A stretch of 64,000 nucleotides of DNA from Petaurus breviceps papuanus (GCA_028583685.1 JAMXIF010001118.1:6553874-6617873); one strand, 5' to 3'. Shown: positions 22,350 to 34,400, numbered from the stretch's first letter. Made by a program: numbers and translations. Notes: generated from the sequence alone by a model not told the origin.

Positions 22350-23314
22350 TGTAATGTCAAGCACCAGCAACTTCCAGGTTCAGATTATGACCATAGCAAA
22401 CTACATTTATTCAGTGACAGATTAAGGCAAAACATTCACAGAAAATCAAGATCAAAATACAGGGTAACTCAGTCATTTAGTAAGTTCTCAATTACTCCAC
22501 CCCTGGACAGTACATTCGTTTAATCAATCACAAAGTCTTCTCTCTATTCAACTGGAGATTAGTTTCCAATCATAAACAAAGTACATTCATTTGGTCAGTC
22601 ACAAAGTATAAAAGTCAAAAGTTTTCCACCCCTGGATCACAACTGAATTACAATACCATGCATCACCACCAAGCACCCTCTCAAAGGGACAGTAGAGAGC
22701 ACAAAGGTCATCTACCCCTAAGCCACAACAAGGTTACCATATCATCACAGCATTCTATACCCAAGGAGAGGTCTTTTCTTCATATTGACCCGAGGCAAGT
22801 TCTCAGCAATCTCTGTTCCTGGGGAGACAAAGCTTATCAAAGCCACAATATACATTGCCAGCAATCATAAGCAAGATCCTCCTTCAGGATTTCTGTAACA
22901 TACAAGAAAATCATCCTTCAGGACTTCTGAACCAACAGCATGGTTCTAGGACCTCTGCAACAACAGCACTGTCCTTTACCAGCAGACGAATCTGGCAAAG
23001 TAACATCAACACAGACAGAACAAACACCACACAACAGTCATGCTTCTTCCCAGTTCAGCCCTCATTTTTCATCTCTCTCTCCAGCAGTAGCAGCAGCCTC
23101 CAGATGGTGGCTGCCAGAAGTTCTTCTTCCCTCCCCCCCTGCCTCCAGTTTGGGCCTCTCTCTAAATCTACAATACCAGCTCCTCCTAGTTCAGCCCCTT
23201 CTCTTCACATCAACAAGTCCATCCCACAAGTAGCATTCACAAGCTCTGGGTCTTAATACTTAACCTGAAAACCAAGCCAATACAAGGGGATCTTTAAATT
23301 CCATTACCATCACA
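22350..23314 (-). mobile_element. Solo LTR (965 bp) inserted in the RTE LINE
   Basis: Ends are TG...CA with imperfect inverted termini (tgtaatg and catca/ca). A perfect 5-bp target duplication (cacag) lies at 22345-22349 and 23315-23319. The RTE sequence is collinear on either side once the LTR is removed. An AATAAA signal read on the minus strand near 22405 sets the orientation. Endogenous retrovirus fossil; no internal region remains. Confidence 0.85.
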
Positions 23315-24351
23315 CACAGTACCTTCTTTGATGCCGGCATGCCATGCTTAGCAGTCCTGTGCCAGTGTCTCGCATATTACTCAATGGATTCTAAAGTTCT
23401 TCAGAGAAACCTTGAGAGCATCTTTGTATCACTTCTTCTGACCACTGTGTGAACACTTCCCTTGTGTGAATTCCCCATAAAATATAGTCTTTTAAGAAAA
23501 TGTACTTTTGGCATTTGAAAATGGCCAGCCCATCAGCCTTGCACTCTCTGCAAGAGAGTTTAATGGTTGGCAGTTTAGCTCAAGAAAGGACCTCAGAGTT
23601 CAGTACCTTATGTTGCCAGGTGATCCTCAGAATCTTCCTAAGATAATTCAGATGGAAAAGGTTCAGCTTTATGGCATGTCACTGGTAGACTGTTTAGGTT
23701 TCACAGGCACACAATGAGGTCAGTATAATGGCTCTGTAGACCTTCAATTTGATAGGCAGCCTAATACTTCTCTCCCACAATTTCCTTCAGAGCCTCCCAA
23801 ACACTGAGCTAACTCTGGAAATGCATGTGTCAAGCTTATTATCTGTATACATCCTTGGAAAGTATACTGCCAAGATAAGTGAACTTATCTACAGCATTCA
23901 AAATTTTTCCATTTGCTATGACCAATGGTTCCATGTATGGATAGTGCAGTGCTGTCTGTGGTAGAACCTCTGTTTTTTTTGGTATTATGCTAAAATTTAG
24001 CACAAGCAGCTGAAAATGGATCCATACTCTATTGCATCTCAGCCTCAGAGGTTACATTGAGTGAACAAAAAGTCATGCACCAGTTCTCCTTCCACTTTAG
24101 TCTTGGCTTGTAGCCTTTTCAAGTTAAATAATTTACCATCCTTGTGGTAGCTGATCTTGATGCCATTTTTTCCTTGTTGAAGGAAACTGAAAACATCATG
24201 CTAAAAAGCATATATCCCTCCTTCACTCTACTAGTGACTAGAAAAGCATGAGGGTATTGTCCATTATCCAGAATCCATGCAAGCATACCATCATGAAACT
24301 GGTATACAATACTTATGAACTCCTCTGGACAACCAAATTTTGCCATGTGTG

Positions 24352-24471
24352 TGGCTGAATCAATAAATCCTCATTGGTTTCTAAATTTACAGTATTGGGT
24401 ATGGTTATGGTTTTGGTTTGGGGGTTTGGTTCTGGTTCTGGTTTGGGGCAACACCAAAAATTTTACCTACA
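24352..24471 (+). mobile_element. LTR fragment (3' end only) in the RTE LINE
   Basis: 'aataaatcctcattggttt', 'ctaaatttacagtattgggt' and 'ggcaacaccaaaaattttac' match the 3' end of the solo LTR at 24614-25101. About 120 bp remain. Confidence 0.75.
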
Positions 24472-24613
24472 GTGTACTTCTACAAGCCCTCATAACTGAA
24501 AGTATCAAAAGAATTAGTCAGATCAATTTTCCTCTAACTGTCAAACAGCAAACACCATATCGACCATTCCTAAGTCCTTTCTGAAGCCATATGCCACAAA
24601 CATATGTAAGTGT

Positions 24614-25101
24614 TGTGGGTAGTGAAGAAAGCTAAAGCACTTCCATTTTGTCTGTAGTTCTTCTGTCTTGATACTGGCCACATTTGTATTACAACCCCAA
24701 CCCTGTCTCCAACCTTCCTTACTGCTGAAACAGCAAGGACAGTCCTATCTATTAGGATGGGGTTATAAGAGATAGCTAACCTGAAGAAGAACCTTTCCTG
24801 TTACTAGCCCAGCAACAAGCTGTCTGATCACAGATACCACATCCCCTATTCCCATCCTACTAGCCCCCAATAACAGGCTTTGTCTAATCCTAAGGTGTGA
24901 CATAACCAATCGGCCTCCTGTCTAAATAGAAACCTATACAAGTTTTGTTCTTTTGGGAGTGCAGATGGGGCACCCCTACTGGTTATCTTAATAAATCCCC
25001 ATTGGTGTCTAAATTTACAGTATTGAGTTTGGGTTATGGCTTTGGTTGAGGGGGTTTGGTTCTGATGCTGATTTGAGACAACACCACCAATTTTACCCAC
25101 A
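24614..25101 (+). mobile_element. Solo LTR (488 bp) with 4-bp duplication
   Basis: Perfect 8-bp inverted termini (tgtgggta / tacccaca) and a 4-bp duplication gtgt (24610-24613, 25102-25105). A polyadenylation signal (aataaa) is near 24994. The 4-bp duplication is typical of class I (gamma-like) endogenous retroviruses. It sits in an L2 3' end, which continues at 25102. Fossil; internal region lost. Confidence 0.88.
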
Positions 25102-25205
25102 GTGTTTACTATGAGCTGGGACACATATATACAAACAGTCTCTGTCCTCGAATTTCTAATAGGGAAAGACAATACTCTTAAGGGAGTAGTGGCCATGTAG
25201 GGCCA
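25102..25205 (-). mobile_element. L2 3' end interrupted by the LTR
   Basis: 'tttactatgagctgggacac' and 'caaacagtctctgtcctcga' are reversed L2. The bases just before the LTR (about 24600-24613) supply the missing start. Confidence 0.65.
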
Positions 25206-25209
25206 TGTT

Positions 25210-25822
25210 GATCTGGAAAGTTACAAGACTGGTGGGTAGGGCCATGGGAGAGCAGACCTTTTCTAGAAATAATGGCAGTGTTGATTTGATCATAGTTCTA
25301 AAACTGAAGAGCTGTGGGGATGGGGAGAGGGTGATGGAAAGACAGCAGGTGAGACCCAAGAAGGTGACTGGTGATCAGGGAGTGTCTGGTGATGAAAACA
25401 GCTGGTGAAGAAGTGGTGGCCTGAAACTGCAGAATTGGCCATACATTTTCAGTCAAGATCAATATATCACAAATTTGTTTTCCTTGATTATTCTTTATTG
25501 TTACAAATAAGGGGGGAGAAAGGAGTAATGAGGAAGTGCAGGAGGGAAAATGGTATTGATGCCAAAAAAAAGCAAAGAAAGAAAAAAGCATCAATGAAAA
25601 GTTTAAATAATACACAGAAAAGAGCAGAAGGGACACAGACAAGCTGGGCAGTAGTGATAATATCACATCAAATTTAATAGTTTTTAAAAGTAAAGTACAT
25701 ATCAAATATTTGAAGTTTCATATACCAGTCTTTTTTTCTGGCCTTTGTGTAGGAAATGTTTGTGTCTAATAATGTTTTTTCTAGGTCATAAGAAAGGGAA
25801 AGATAAGGGAAGAAGCAAACTG
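25210..25822. other. No recognised gene or repeat
   Basis: Unique-looking sequence. The ORFs on both strands (25298-25705, 25405-25677) are low-complexity and lack any recognisable domain. Confidence 0.4.
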
Positions 25823-25827
25823 CTAAA

Positions 25828-26449
25828 TGTTATGGGAATGGGAATCTGAAGACCTTCCCTGCCCCCTTGGCCCTTTGATAGGCTTAAGTGACTCTGAGAA
25901 CCTTCCCCAATTTGAAAATATACTCTGCCCCCTAATAGGCTGAATGTGGTCACATGGAGTCTGTGGTGGGAGGCTTGTTTTTCAGGAATGCCCACACCTT
26001 GTTACTTTGTGATTGGGCAGTGTATCAAGGGGGTTGTGATATTCTCTGACCCAGGAGAAGGCTGTATGTGAGGTTTTGCTGTGGGGATCACTTTGAGAAG
26101 AATTATGTGATTTGACCAGATGAGATTCTCGGCAGCCATTGAGCCCCCCATCTTTGAAAACCCAGATGTTGGTGTTTCCCTCTCTGGTAACTGACTAGGT
26201 ATGGATGTAATGGTCAGACAACTGGATGCTCTGTCTGCTGATCGGTTTCTTTGTCTGTATTTTTTGTCTGTAACCTCTGTATTCTCTGAAGTTCAGGGTG
26301 CTGACCTTTTTCCCTTGAAATAGATAAATGACATATGTTTGATTAAAGCAAAATTGTTAACCCATTTTGAGTTGCTTTCCTTTAGAAAAGCCTATCTAGG
26401 AACCTGTGCTAGCAGCCATCCTGGGTATGCTAGGGTGCTTGCTGCTACA
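25828..26449 (+). mobile_element. Solo LTR, family A copy 1 (622 bp)
   Basis: Starts tgttatggg and ends gctgctaca, with a perfect 5-bp duplication ctaaa (25823-25827, 26450-26454). The same family occurs reversed at 46558-47190 and 58486-59018. Endogenous retrovirus fossil, whole as an LTR. Confidence 0.9.
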
Positions 26450-26454
26450 CTAAA

Positions 26455-28040
26455 GAAGAGACAAGAGATCTGAATCATGTCACAAAGGGAAGCTTATTAG
26501 CTGGAAGTTTCTAGCAAGTTTCCATGAATGGAAAATTCCAGAGCAGAAGAGAAGGAAAGACAATGATAGGTAAAAGGAGATGGCATGGCTAGGGCCACCT
26601 AGCTATTAGACCGTGAAAAACTAAGCCTAAAAACCCTCTGGATTTTCTAGACCATAATAGTCTCTACCTAGTTGGCCCACAAACTCCTAATTCAATTTAT
26701 TTCAACAAATGCTTCCTAAGTGTTTAATATGAGCCATAATTCCTAATTCTAGGCTAGCATTGGAAATGACCAAGTTCAAAAAGTTGCCAATGTCTAGTTG
26801 TACTCTGTTCTAGAAACAAAGATCCAATAGTTCCTACTTGCAGAATTCTAAAAGGTAGCTTTCCTTTTTTTGCTCATTTGAAAGAGTAATTACTCTATAA
26901 TTCTTTTGGTGATTTTACTGCTTTATCACTGTAAAAACTAGAAACACTTTTCTACATGAATCTCTTTTTTGAAATTTAACACCTCTGTCACATGAATTTT
27001 GCCTCTTGCTTCCTGAATCACTTGTATCTCCTTTTTATTCCATTTTGATTCATAGTCTTCTCTACCAGTTATCCTGATTTAATGTCTGATTCACTGCTTT
27101 AGATTTTCTCATTACTTCATTCTTTGATTTTCTTTCACATTGTCCGCATACTTCAACTTCTTACTATGCTGTGACTTTCAATCCTATTTTCTTCACGTCT
27201 GTTTTTAACTTTATGGTTGTAACGAAGCAAGATCTGGAAGTTTCAAGTGGGAGTTTTTACTCTGTCTTTCTGGACCTTGTTCAGCAGTTCAGCCTTTGAT
27301 TGGTGTTGGATCAATGAGCTACATGGCCAATGCTAGAATTTCAGAAGGGGCTTGTTTTGTAGCCTGACCTCCTGGATCAGATTTTATTGGATTGCAAGAT
27401 ATTTATTTCCACTGACTTTTAAGATACAATCAACTCCCTTCAAATTGGGGTTGATATATGTGTATGGTTTGTGGCTGAGTTCAGTATGAAAAAAGTCCCA
27501 ACATGGTGTTTCTAAAAGCCATTGTTCATCGATGATTATTTCATTTCTCAGTTCAATTCTTTCTCTACTTTCACTGCAGTTAAAGTTTGACCTACGTAAC
27601 TCCAAAATACATCTGATAATGCTAAATTGAAATAGAATCAAAGGCATGTTACCCCCAAAGAGCTAGTGAGAGGGAGAATAATGAGACAATTTAAAAGCCA
27701 TTCAAATAAAAAGAATCACCAAAAAAAAAAAAATCTGTGGTGAGTATAATGAAAAAAATTCAGTTTGGACTAGATCCAATGATCATTCCTGACCAGAAGC
27801 AATCTATCCCTCTGATGAAATACCAAAAGCTTCTATTTTGCATCATAATTATTTCTGCATATCTTATCACCCTCATTAGATCATAAGCCCCTTGAGAGCC
27901 AGAGTTCTCTTAATATGTTTTGCACATAATTTCAGTGTCAAATGAATGAGATTGACAAGTAAAAGTTTTCACCAAATAGTCATATAAATATTCTAAGTTC
28001 ATTAAAATGTTTTTTTTCCTCAACCTGGAAATTGATTACA
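26455..28040. other. No recognised gene; one L2 scrap
   Basis: 26690-26740 resembles a reversed L2 end ('tcaacaaatgcttcctaagt'). The minus-strand ORF at 27384-27647 has no known motif. Otherwise nothing is seen. Confidence 0.4.
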
Positions 28041-28044
28041 TGTA

Positions 28045-28470
28045 CTGACGCTTAGTGAAGCAAGCAGAACCAGGAGAACATTGTATAAAGTAACAGCAAC
28101 ACTGTGCAATGATCAACTATGACAGGCTTAGCTTTTCTTAGCAATACAATGATCCAAGACAATTCCAAAAGACTCACGATGGAAAATGCTATCCACATCC
28201 AGAGAAAGAACTGATGTAGTCTGAATGCAGATCGAAGTTTACTATTTTCATTTTCTGTGTGTATGTTTTCCTTTTGTTCTGTTTCTTCTTTCACAACATG
28301 AATAATGTAGAAATATGTTTAATATGTTTTCACATGTATAAACTAAGATTGCTTGCTGTCTTGGGGAGGGAGGAAGGGAAAGAGGCCAGGAGAAAAATTT
28401 GGAACTCAAAATCTTATTTAAAAATGAATGCTGAAAACTATATTTACATGTACTTGGAAAAAATACTATT
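28045..28470 (+). mobile_element. L1 3' end
   Basis: Begins in the ORF2 terminal part ('gtgaagcaagcagaaccagg') and runs through 'gatccaagacaattccaaaa', 'aaatgctatccacatccaga', then 'gaactcaaaatcttattta' to the tail. It is heavily 5'-truncated and older than the copy at 9319-11788. Confidence 0.8.
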
Positions 28471-28609
28471 TACATTTTCAAAAAAGAATTACATTAAATA
28501 AACATTTAAATAAATAAATTTTAAATGTTTTTTTTCTGCTAAGAGAAATGCATACTTGTACAATGTTTTAAGGGCTTCCTGGGCACCTTTATGTTTCTAT
28601 TTCTGAGTT

Positions 28610-28920
28610 TAGCAAGTCATATAAATTAGGCCCATAAAAACCTTAGAAATCACCTAGTCAAAACTCCTTATTTTACACATAATAAAACTGAAACCCAGAG
28701 AAAATAAATGACTGTTTCAGAGTCACACAGTGACAGAATCTCAAAGTTCAAAAGATACTCAAAGGACATGGAATCCAACTATCTTGTTTTACAAATGAGG
28801 AAACCAGGGCCACAGCAAGGTTAAGTGACCTGTCCAAGCTCATGTAGATATTAAGTGTCAGAATCAAGATTTGAACCCACATTGAATCCTCTTCAACTGT
28901 ACCATACTGCCTTGATGCAA
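28610..28920 (-). repeat. Two MIR-like SINEs in series
   Basis: 28625-28735 and 28740-28920 each read as the reversed repeat: 'cttagaaatcacctagtc' then 'tttacacataataaaactga', and 'tacaaatgaggaaaccaggg' then 'ttgaacccacattgaatcct'. Confidence 0.7.
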
Positions 28921-29061
28921 CCTATCTACGTGTGTTACCTGTAAGTAAAAAAGCCAGAAATAGAACTGACTAGAACTGAATGGATTCAGTGGTTTTCCAC
29001 CCCATCACTTAAAAGACAATACAGCTCTCAGAACCCTGATGCTCAGATTGATCTTCATATC

Positions 29062-29752
29062 TGTATGGGATACGGAGACCCTAACCCAAAATGACTACTT
29101 GGAGACCTCTCAAAGTGAAGGTAGAAAGATTTATTAGAATCTCGTGAGAAGCGGGCGGTCCAGTCTCTGGGACAGCACCAAGAGAGGGGAGGCAACCATA
29201 CAGAAGCTAAAGCTGGGTTAAACAAGCAAGGGTTATGAATATTAACATAATTATTACTCATGAGGCTCTAATCTTGTTACATAATACATTAGGTCCATTA
29301 CATCAGTGTATTACAACCTCAGAATACTGGACCCCTCCTTTCAGTCTACCTTTGATACATTCTTATCTGGACTTGAGGGTCCCAAGGCTACCGTCTGTCC
29401 CTTGATTGGTCAAATCCACCTGCTGCTGCCAGGTCCTTCCATTCTTCATTATTTTTAGTATTATCTAGGAGTTTTTTCTGGGAACCAGGGACTAAGCTTC
29501 TTTTCCAAGGCTACTGCCTGTTCCCCCTTATCAGCAGTCTTGTTCAGCAATTCTTGCAGTTCTATAGAAACTTAACTCTTGTATGGTAAGCTGGATGAGA
29601 AGGGCTGACTAAAACAGAGCAACTATATAGAAAGATTTCTAAAATTTCAAAGTCACATAATTTCTAAAAAAATAAATAGGCCTAAGGCCTAAAGACTTAC
29701 TTATTTTAGCAGACAGTCTCTGAGAAACCACACTTTTACCTTTCCCATACTA
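29062..29752 (-). mobile_element. LTR (3' LTR) of the unit, with adjoining polypurine tract
   Basis: Bounded by tgtatggga and ttcccatac. The adjoining pyrimidine run on the plus strand (29753-29767) is a polypurine tract in the element's own orientation, as expected just upstream of a 3' LTR. Confidence 0.7.
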
Positions 29753-30476
29753 TCCCCTCTTTCTTTTAGCCTACTGTGGTTTCTCATTGAAATTTCTTAA
29801 CATCCTTCACTCTCTCTCTCTCTTCAAATATCTTGAGCATGGCCTCACATTGGCTTTCTAAGTCTCCAGTTGGCCGCACTTCATCTTGAGTAATTGCAGG
29901 TACAGATTCCCATCTTTTATTCCATAACACCATCAACCTGACTCCTTCCAGAGGTTTTGTGTCTAATCTTATCATCTTAGTGATATGGGGAAACAATACT
30001 GAGCTTAGTTACAAAATACAGGGAAGTAATAAGAATGTATATTGTCACATTGACAACATACAAGGGAGCAGTACCCTTCATGAGTGCAGATACAGGGATT
30101 CTAAAGAAAACAATAACAAACAATTGTCCCTTCCAAAGTCCAAAAGTCTCTTTTCACACCGTTGTCTGGCGGAGGTATACCATCTGATGGGAGTCTTCTG
30201 GTTGTTTTCCATCCATCCATCCTCAACATCACATTCCAGGCTCTTTCTCTTCTGCCTTCTTTCATTCACTTTCCTACAAAAGGAAACTTAGAACCAATTT
30301 AAATTACCCTTCCTGAACCGTTATCATTCTTACAAAATTAAAATTGGAGTCCTGGCCAATTGTCATGATCACACATTAAAACCAGTTTCTTATATTTTTG
30401 CATTAATCCATTATTGATTCCTCCACCCAAGAGGATGGGATTTTACTAAGGGATTTACATTACACTAACAATTACA

Positions 30477-32327
30477 GGGGCGGAGCCAAGATGGCAGAGT
30501 CCGGCTTCCACCTTCCCCAATCCATGTAAAAAGGGGACTCTAAACAAACTTTGGAGCTGCAGAACCCACAAAATGACACAGAGAAGCTAACCTCCTGCTG
30601 AGGACAGCCCAGCAGGCCGGCAGGAATCAGCCAGCGCAGTACACTGGGAGCCGAGCCCAGCACCACTCCGAGGCTTTAGCCCCAGGGCAGGCCTGACCAG
30701 CCACAGCCAGAAGGACTCCAGATCAGCAGCAGCTGTGGCCGTTTCCAGATTTATCCATACATAGATGCAAAGGACAAGGTGAGAGGCCAGTGCAGTCTGG
30801 ACTTTGGGACCCAGTAAGTGGGAGGGCATGGCTTTTACCCCGGGGGCAATAAACCACTGAGACTCCAGCACAGCCTGCCAGCGCCATGTGGTGGCTTCAG
30901 CTCCTGGCTGGCAGAGTTTAGGGGGACCAAGCACCAGTCTGAGGGGTAATTGCTCTTGCTTTAACCTGCTTGGATCTGGATTGCAGTCTAGGGTGGAGGT
31001 CCTGGGGTGTGTGTCCAGCTTGCCAGAGCGTGTGGAGACCTCAGAGAGGGCACCCATCTAATACCTCAGGCAGCTGAGAAAACCCCAGCGTTGGTTTTGT
31101 GGCAAAAAGCCCAAAAGTCAAATAATTGAGTAGCAAAATGAACAGGCAAAGGAAACAAAGCAAACAGAAGATTCCAACATTACACTCCTATTTTGGGGAC
31201 AAGAAGGAGCAAGGCATGGAACAGGAGGAAAACCGTGAAGTCAGAACTCCTGCACCAAAAGCTTCAAAGGAAAATACAAGCTGGTTACAGGCCATAGAGA
31301 ACCTTAAGAAGCAGATAAGAGAAGTGGAGGAAAAATTGGGAAGAGAAATGAGAACAATGCAAGAAAATTACAAAATGAGAGTAACTGAATGAGAGCCTGA
31401 CTGAAGAAAATAATACCTTAAAAAACAGACTGACTCAAATGGCAAAGGAGGCTCAAAAAGGCAATGAGGAGAATAATGCCTTAAAAAGTCGAATTTGCCA
31501 GATGGAAAAAGAATCTCAAAAGCTCACTGAAGAGAATCATTGCTTCAGAATAAGACTGGAGCAAATGGAAGCTAATGACTTTATGAGAAATCAAGATTCT
31601 GTTAAACAGATCCAAACAAATGAAAGAATAGAAGGCAATGTGAAATATCTCATGGGAAAAACCACTGACCTGGAAAATAGATCCAGGAGAGAGAATTTAA
31701 AAATTATTGGACTACCTGAAAGCCATGACCAAAGTAAGAACCTAGAAAGCATCCTCCAGGAAGTTCTCAAAGAAAACTGCCCTGATGTTTTAGTACCAGA
31801 GGGCAAAATAGAGGTTGAAAGAATCCACCAATCACCTCCTGAAAAAGATCCCAAAAAGAAAACTCCTAGGAATATTATAGCCAGGTTCTGAAATTCCCAG
31901 ATTAAGGAGAGAATATTACAAGCAGCCAGGAAGAAACAATTTAAATATTGTGGAAACACAATCAGGATAACCCAGGATCTGGCAGCTTCTACACTAAGGG
32001 ATCGAAGGGCTTGGAATGTGATATTCCGGAGGTCAAGGGAGCTGGGATTAAAACCAAGAGTCACCTACCCAGCAAAACTGAGTATCATGTTTCAGGGGAA
32101 AATATGGTCATTCAGTGGAATACAGGACTTTCAAGCATTCTTGCTGAAAAAACCAGAGTTGAATAGAAAATTTGACATTCAGATACAAGAAGCAAGAGAA
32201 GCATGAGAAGGTAAACAGGGAAAAGAAATCATAAGGAATTTATCAAAGTTGAACTATTAACATTCCTACATGGAAAAACAATAATTGTAACTTATGAAAC
32301 TTTTCTCAGTAGTTGAAGGGATTAGAA

Positions 32328-32359
<32 letters not shown>

Positions 32360-33321
32360 GTCTTTATATGAGGGTATGCGGGCATATGAATACATATGTG
32401 AATGTGTGTATATACGTTTACAGGTATACATAGATAGAGGGTACGGGCCAATTTAACAGGAAGGGATGATACTTAAAAGGTGAAATTAAGAGGTGAGAGG
32501 AATATAATGAGAGGAGATGGGGAGAGACAGATTGGGGTAAACTATCTCATACAGAAGAGGCAAGGGAAAATGGTTACAATGGAGGGGAAGAATAGGAAGG
32601 CAAAAGGGAATGGGTCAACCTTATTCCTATTGAATCTGGCTTGAGGAGGGAGTGAAATACACACTAAATAGGGGATCTCACCCTCCAGGAGAATAGGGGG
32701 GAAAGGGGATGAGAGGGGGGATGATGGAAGGGAGGGCAGGCTGGGGGGGAGGAAGTTGGAAGCACCCACTTTTTAAAAGGGACAGGATCAAAGTAGAGAA
32801 TAGAACAAGTGGGAGGTGGGATAGGAGGGAGGGAAATATAGTCAGTTTTTTACAATATATCTACTATGTTATTGTTTTACATTAGCCACACATGTACAAC
32901 CTATACTGAACTGCTTGTCTCCCCAGTAGGGGTGGGTGGCAGGGGAGGGAGGGAATGAATCTGGAATTGAAAGTTTTAAAATCAAATATTCAAATATATA
33001 TATATACATATATATATGTGTGTGTGTGTGTGTGTGTATACATATACTATTATTAATACCATCTTACATGTAATTAAGAAATAAGGTATATAGGCACTGA
33101 GGCATAGAGATCCACTGGAAAAGTCAAAACGGGTATGGGAGAAAATATGGGAGAGAGCAGATTGGAGGTAGGGATATCCTGTGGGACTGCTGTTTTGTGG
33201 GGATGGGTGGGGGAAAACGGGGAAAAAATTTGTAACTCAAAATCTGGTGGAAACGAATGATGTAAATCAGAAGTTAATAAAGCATTTAAAAAAAGAAAAT
33301 AAACTTTCAATAATGAAAAAA
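30477..33321 (+). mobile_element. HAL1-like element, copy 2, full layout with target duplication
   Basis: Starts 'ggggcggagccaagatggca' and ends in an A-rich tail after 'gttaataaagcatttaaaaa'. A 10-bp duplication aacaattaca lies at 30467-30476 and 33322-33331. The order is a 660-bp 5' UTR, ORF1 (31138-32206), then a 1.1 kb 3' region with TA/TG microsatellites and purine-rich tracts. It has no ORF2 at all. Because both ends and the duplication are present, the lack of ORF2 predates insertion. A short extra stretch before the final A-run hints at tail read-through. Confidence 0.9.
31138..32206 (+). pseudogene. HAL1/L1 ORF1, nearly complete, two breaks
   Basis: Begins ATG AACAGGCAAAGG and gives a Lys/Gln-rich N-terminus, a PTLHSYFGDKK segment and a long coiled coil (about codons 45-170, including MEKESQKLTEENHCFRIRL). 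An RRM-like centre (LKIIGLPESHD) follows, then KIEVERIHQSPPEKDPKKKT and the C-terminal domain with VTYPAKLSIMFQGKIWSF. Two defects are visible: a frame disturbance near 31375-31400, and a TGA where the other copies have TGG (near 31889). The protein would bind element RNA as a trimer if intact. Copies 1 and 3 align along its whole length. Confidence 0.85.
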
Positions 33322-33331
33322 AACAATTACA

Positions 33332-33800
33332 ACAATTAAAATATTTACTAAGTACAAAAACTATCTTCCTTTTAATATTAGCTAATTATGAGAAATCTGA
33401 GACAAGTATGATACTAACTAAATAACAGAATAATATTCCCACAAATCCTTGACCTACTTGTCCTCACATTATTACAAAGAATTAAAGAACCCTGACTTAT
33501 ACAGGAATATTTATACTAAATCCTGAGCCTAATTGCTTAATCTTATAGTAACTTAAGGACTTACTTTCCCATACAATATCTATTGCCTGAGCCAGCACTT
33601 ATTCTCCAATATGTTAAGGATCTGTGATTCCTTCCAACTTTAACATTCTAGCACTCCTGGGTACAATATTGGAAACAACATAAATGTCTCAATTTACATC
33701 ACCGGAGTATTATGTGTAAGCCCTTAGATTCATACTTAAAATATACAGGAGATGCTTACTATTTAAAGATAACCTGAGGTAAACCCCAAGGTGAGGAGGA
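33332..33800. other. Remainder of the retrovirus-like unit, then unclassified DNA
   Basis: 33332-33575 completes the unit described at 29062-33575. 33581-33800 shows nothing recognisable. Confidence 0.45.
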
Positions 33801-33804
33801 AAAA

Positions 33805-34400
33805 AGGGCTCCCACCTCCACCACTTAACATCTGTGTGTCCTTGGACAAGTAATTTAATTGCTAATTTAAATTCATGACTAATTCAAGCCTGAGATTCTT
33901 CATATGTAAAATGAAATTGACCAATGAACCCTAAGAACCCTTTACGAATGTAGATCATAATTCCTTTACAACATCATAGTTGGTCTTTGAGAGTTGCTGT
34001 GGCCAAAAATCCAATACCCTGAGGCTCCCCTATTGTTAAGCCTTTCTGAACATAGCTAAGCTGGTGCTCAGACAAGAGACACGTCATCCATACAAGTTTT
34101 TTTACTTTATAGAGTCTGATCCTCTGGCATTACCATCGAGAACCTAAAGACAGAAGAGAAGACCTTTCATAAAGTAGCCAGAAAATTTAGTTGGACCAAG
34201 CTCACTATTTCAGTGGTGTAGGGAACTCTCAAGAGAACTCCCTCAACCAAAGCAGATCGACACATGCTCTGCAATTTGTAGTCTCAGAGAGCTGCCTGGG
34301 ACACTAAGAGTCACAGTGGATAGATGTCAGAGGAAGGACAGGTACTCATTTTTGACTCTGAGAGGACAGTCCTCTATCCTCTACACCACCCCTCCCTCTC
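33805..34400. repeat. MIR/CORE-SINE fragments on both strands
   Basis: 33810-33985 (+): 'ctccaccacttaacatctgt', 'ttggacaagtaatttaattg', 'cttcatatgtaaaatgaaat'. 34265-34400 (-): 'gtagtctcagagagctgcct', 'agtcacagtggatagatgtc', 'ttttgactctgagaggacag'. Confidence 0.6.

Larger units (their letters stand above)
22115..24613 (-). mobile_element. RTE-clade LINE, degraded, split by two LTR insertions
   Basis: Read on the minus strand from 24613: RT remnants (DMVFAV near 24560, DLTNSFDT near 24515), then AKFGCPEEFISIVYQFHDGM (24346 downward), the typical RTE reverse transcriptase stretch. The rest of the RT C-terminal region runs 24245-23316. The end at 22115-22345 is the RTE terminal part, which in intact copies encodes a CxxC...H zinc-finger-like motif. 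Stops and frameshifts are frequent. LTR sequence interrupts it at 22350-23314 and 24352-24471. A short (aatg)n-like run at 22094-22108 may be its simple-repeat tail. Confidence 0.85.
29062..33575 (-). mobile_element. Endogenous retrovirus-like unit, broken, split by HAL1 copy 2
   Basis: The outer ends are tgtatggga (29062) and ttcccataca (33575), a clean inverted match. They are flanked by the 5-bp duplication atatc (29057-29061, 33576-33580). The left part is an LTR (29062-29752). A purine tract read on the minus strand (29753-29767) follows it, then about 0.7 kb of internal sequence. HAL1 copy 2 occupies 30477-33321, and a further 0.24 kb of the unit follows. No 5' LTR similar to the left one was recognised. 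Fossil, much reduced. Confidence 0.65.

Noticed and set aside
22658-23256. Ser/Pro/Gln-rich ORFs of up to 133 codons
   Set aside because: They lie wholly inside a solo LTR (22350-23314) in the opposite sense and have no domain.
30587-31057. 156-codon minus-strand ORF
   Set aside because: Antisense of the HAL1 5' UTR, with a related shadow at 47719-48021 in HAL1 copy 3, so it recurs with the repeat.
31591-32064. 157-codon minus-strand ORF
   Set aside because: Antisense shadow of HAL1 ORF1.
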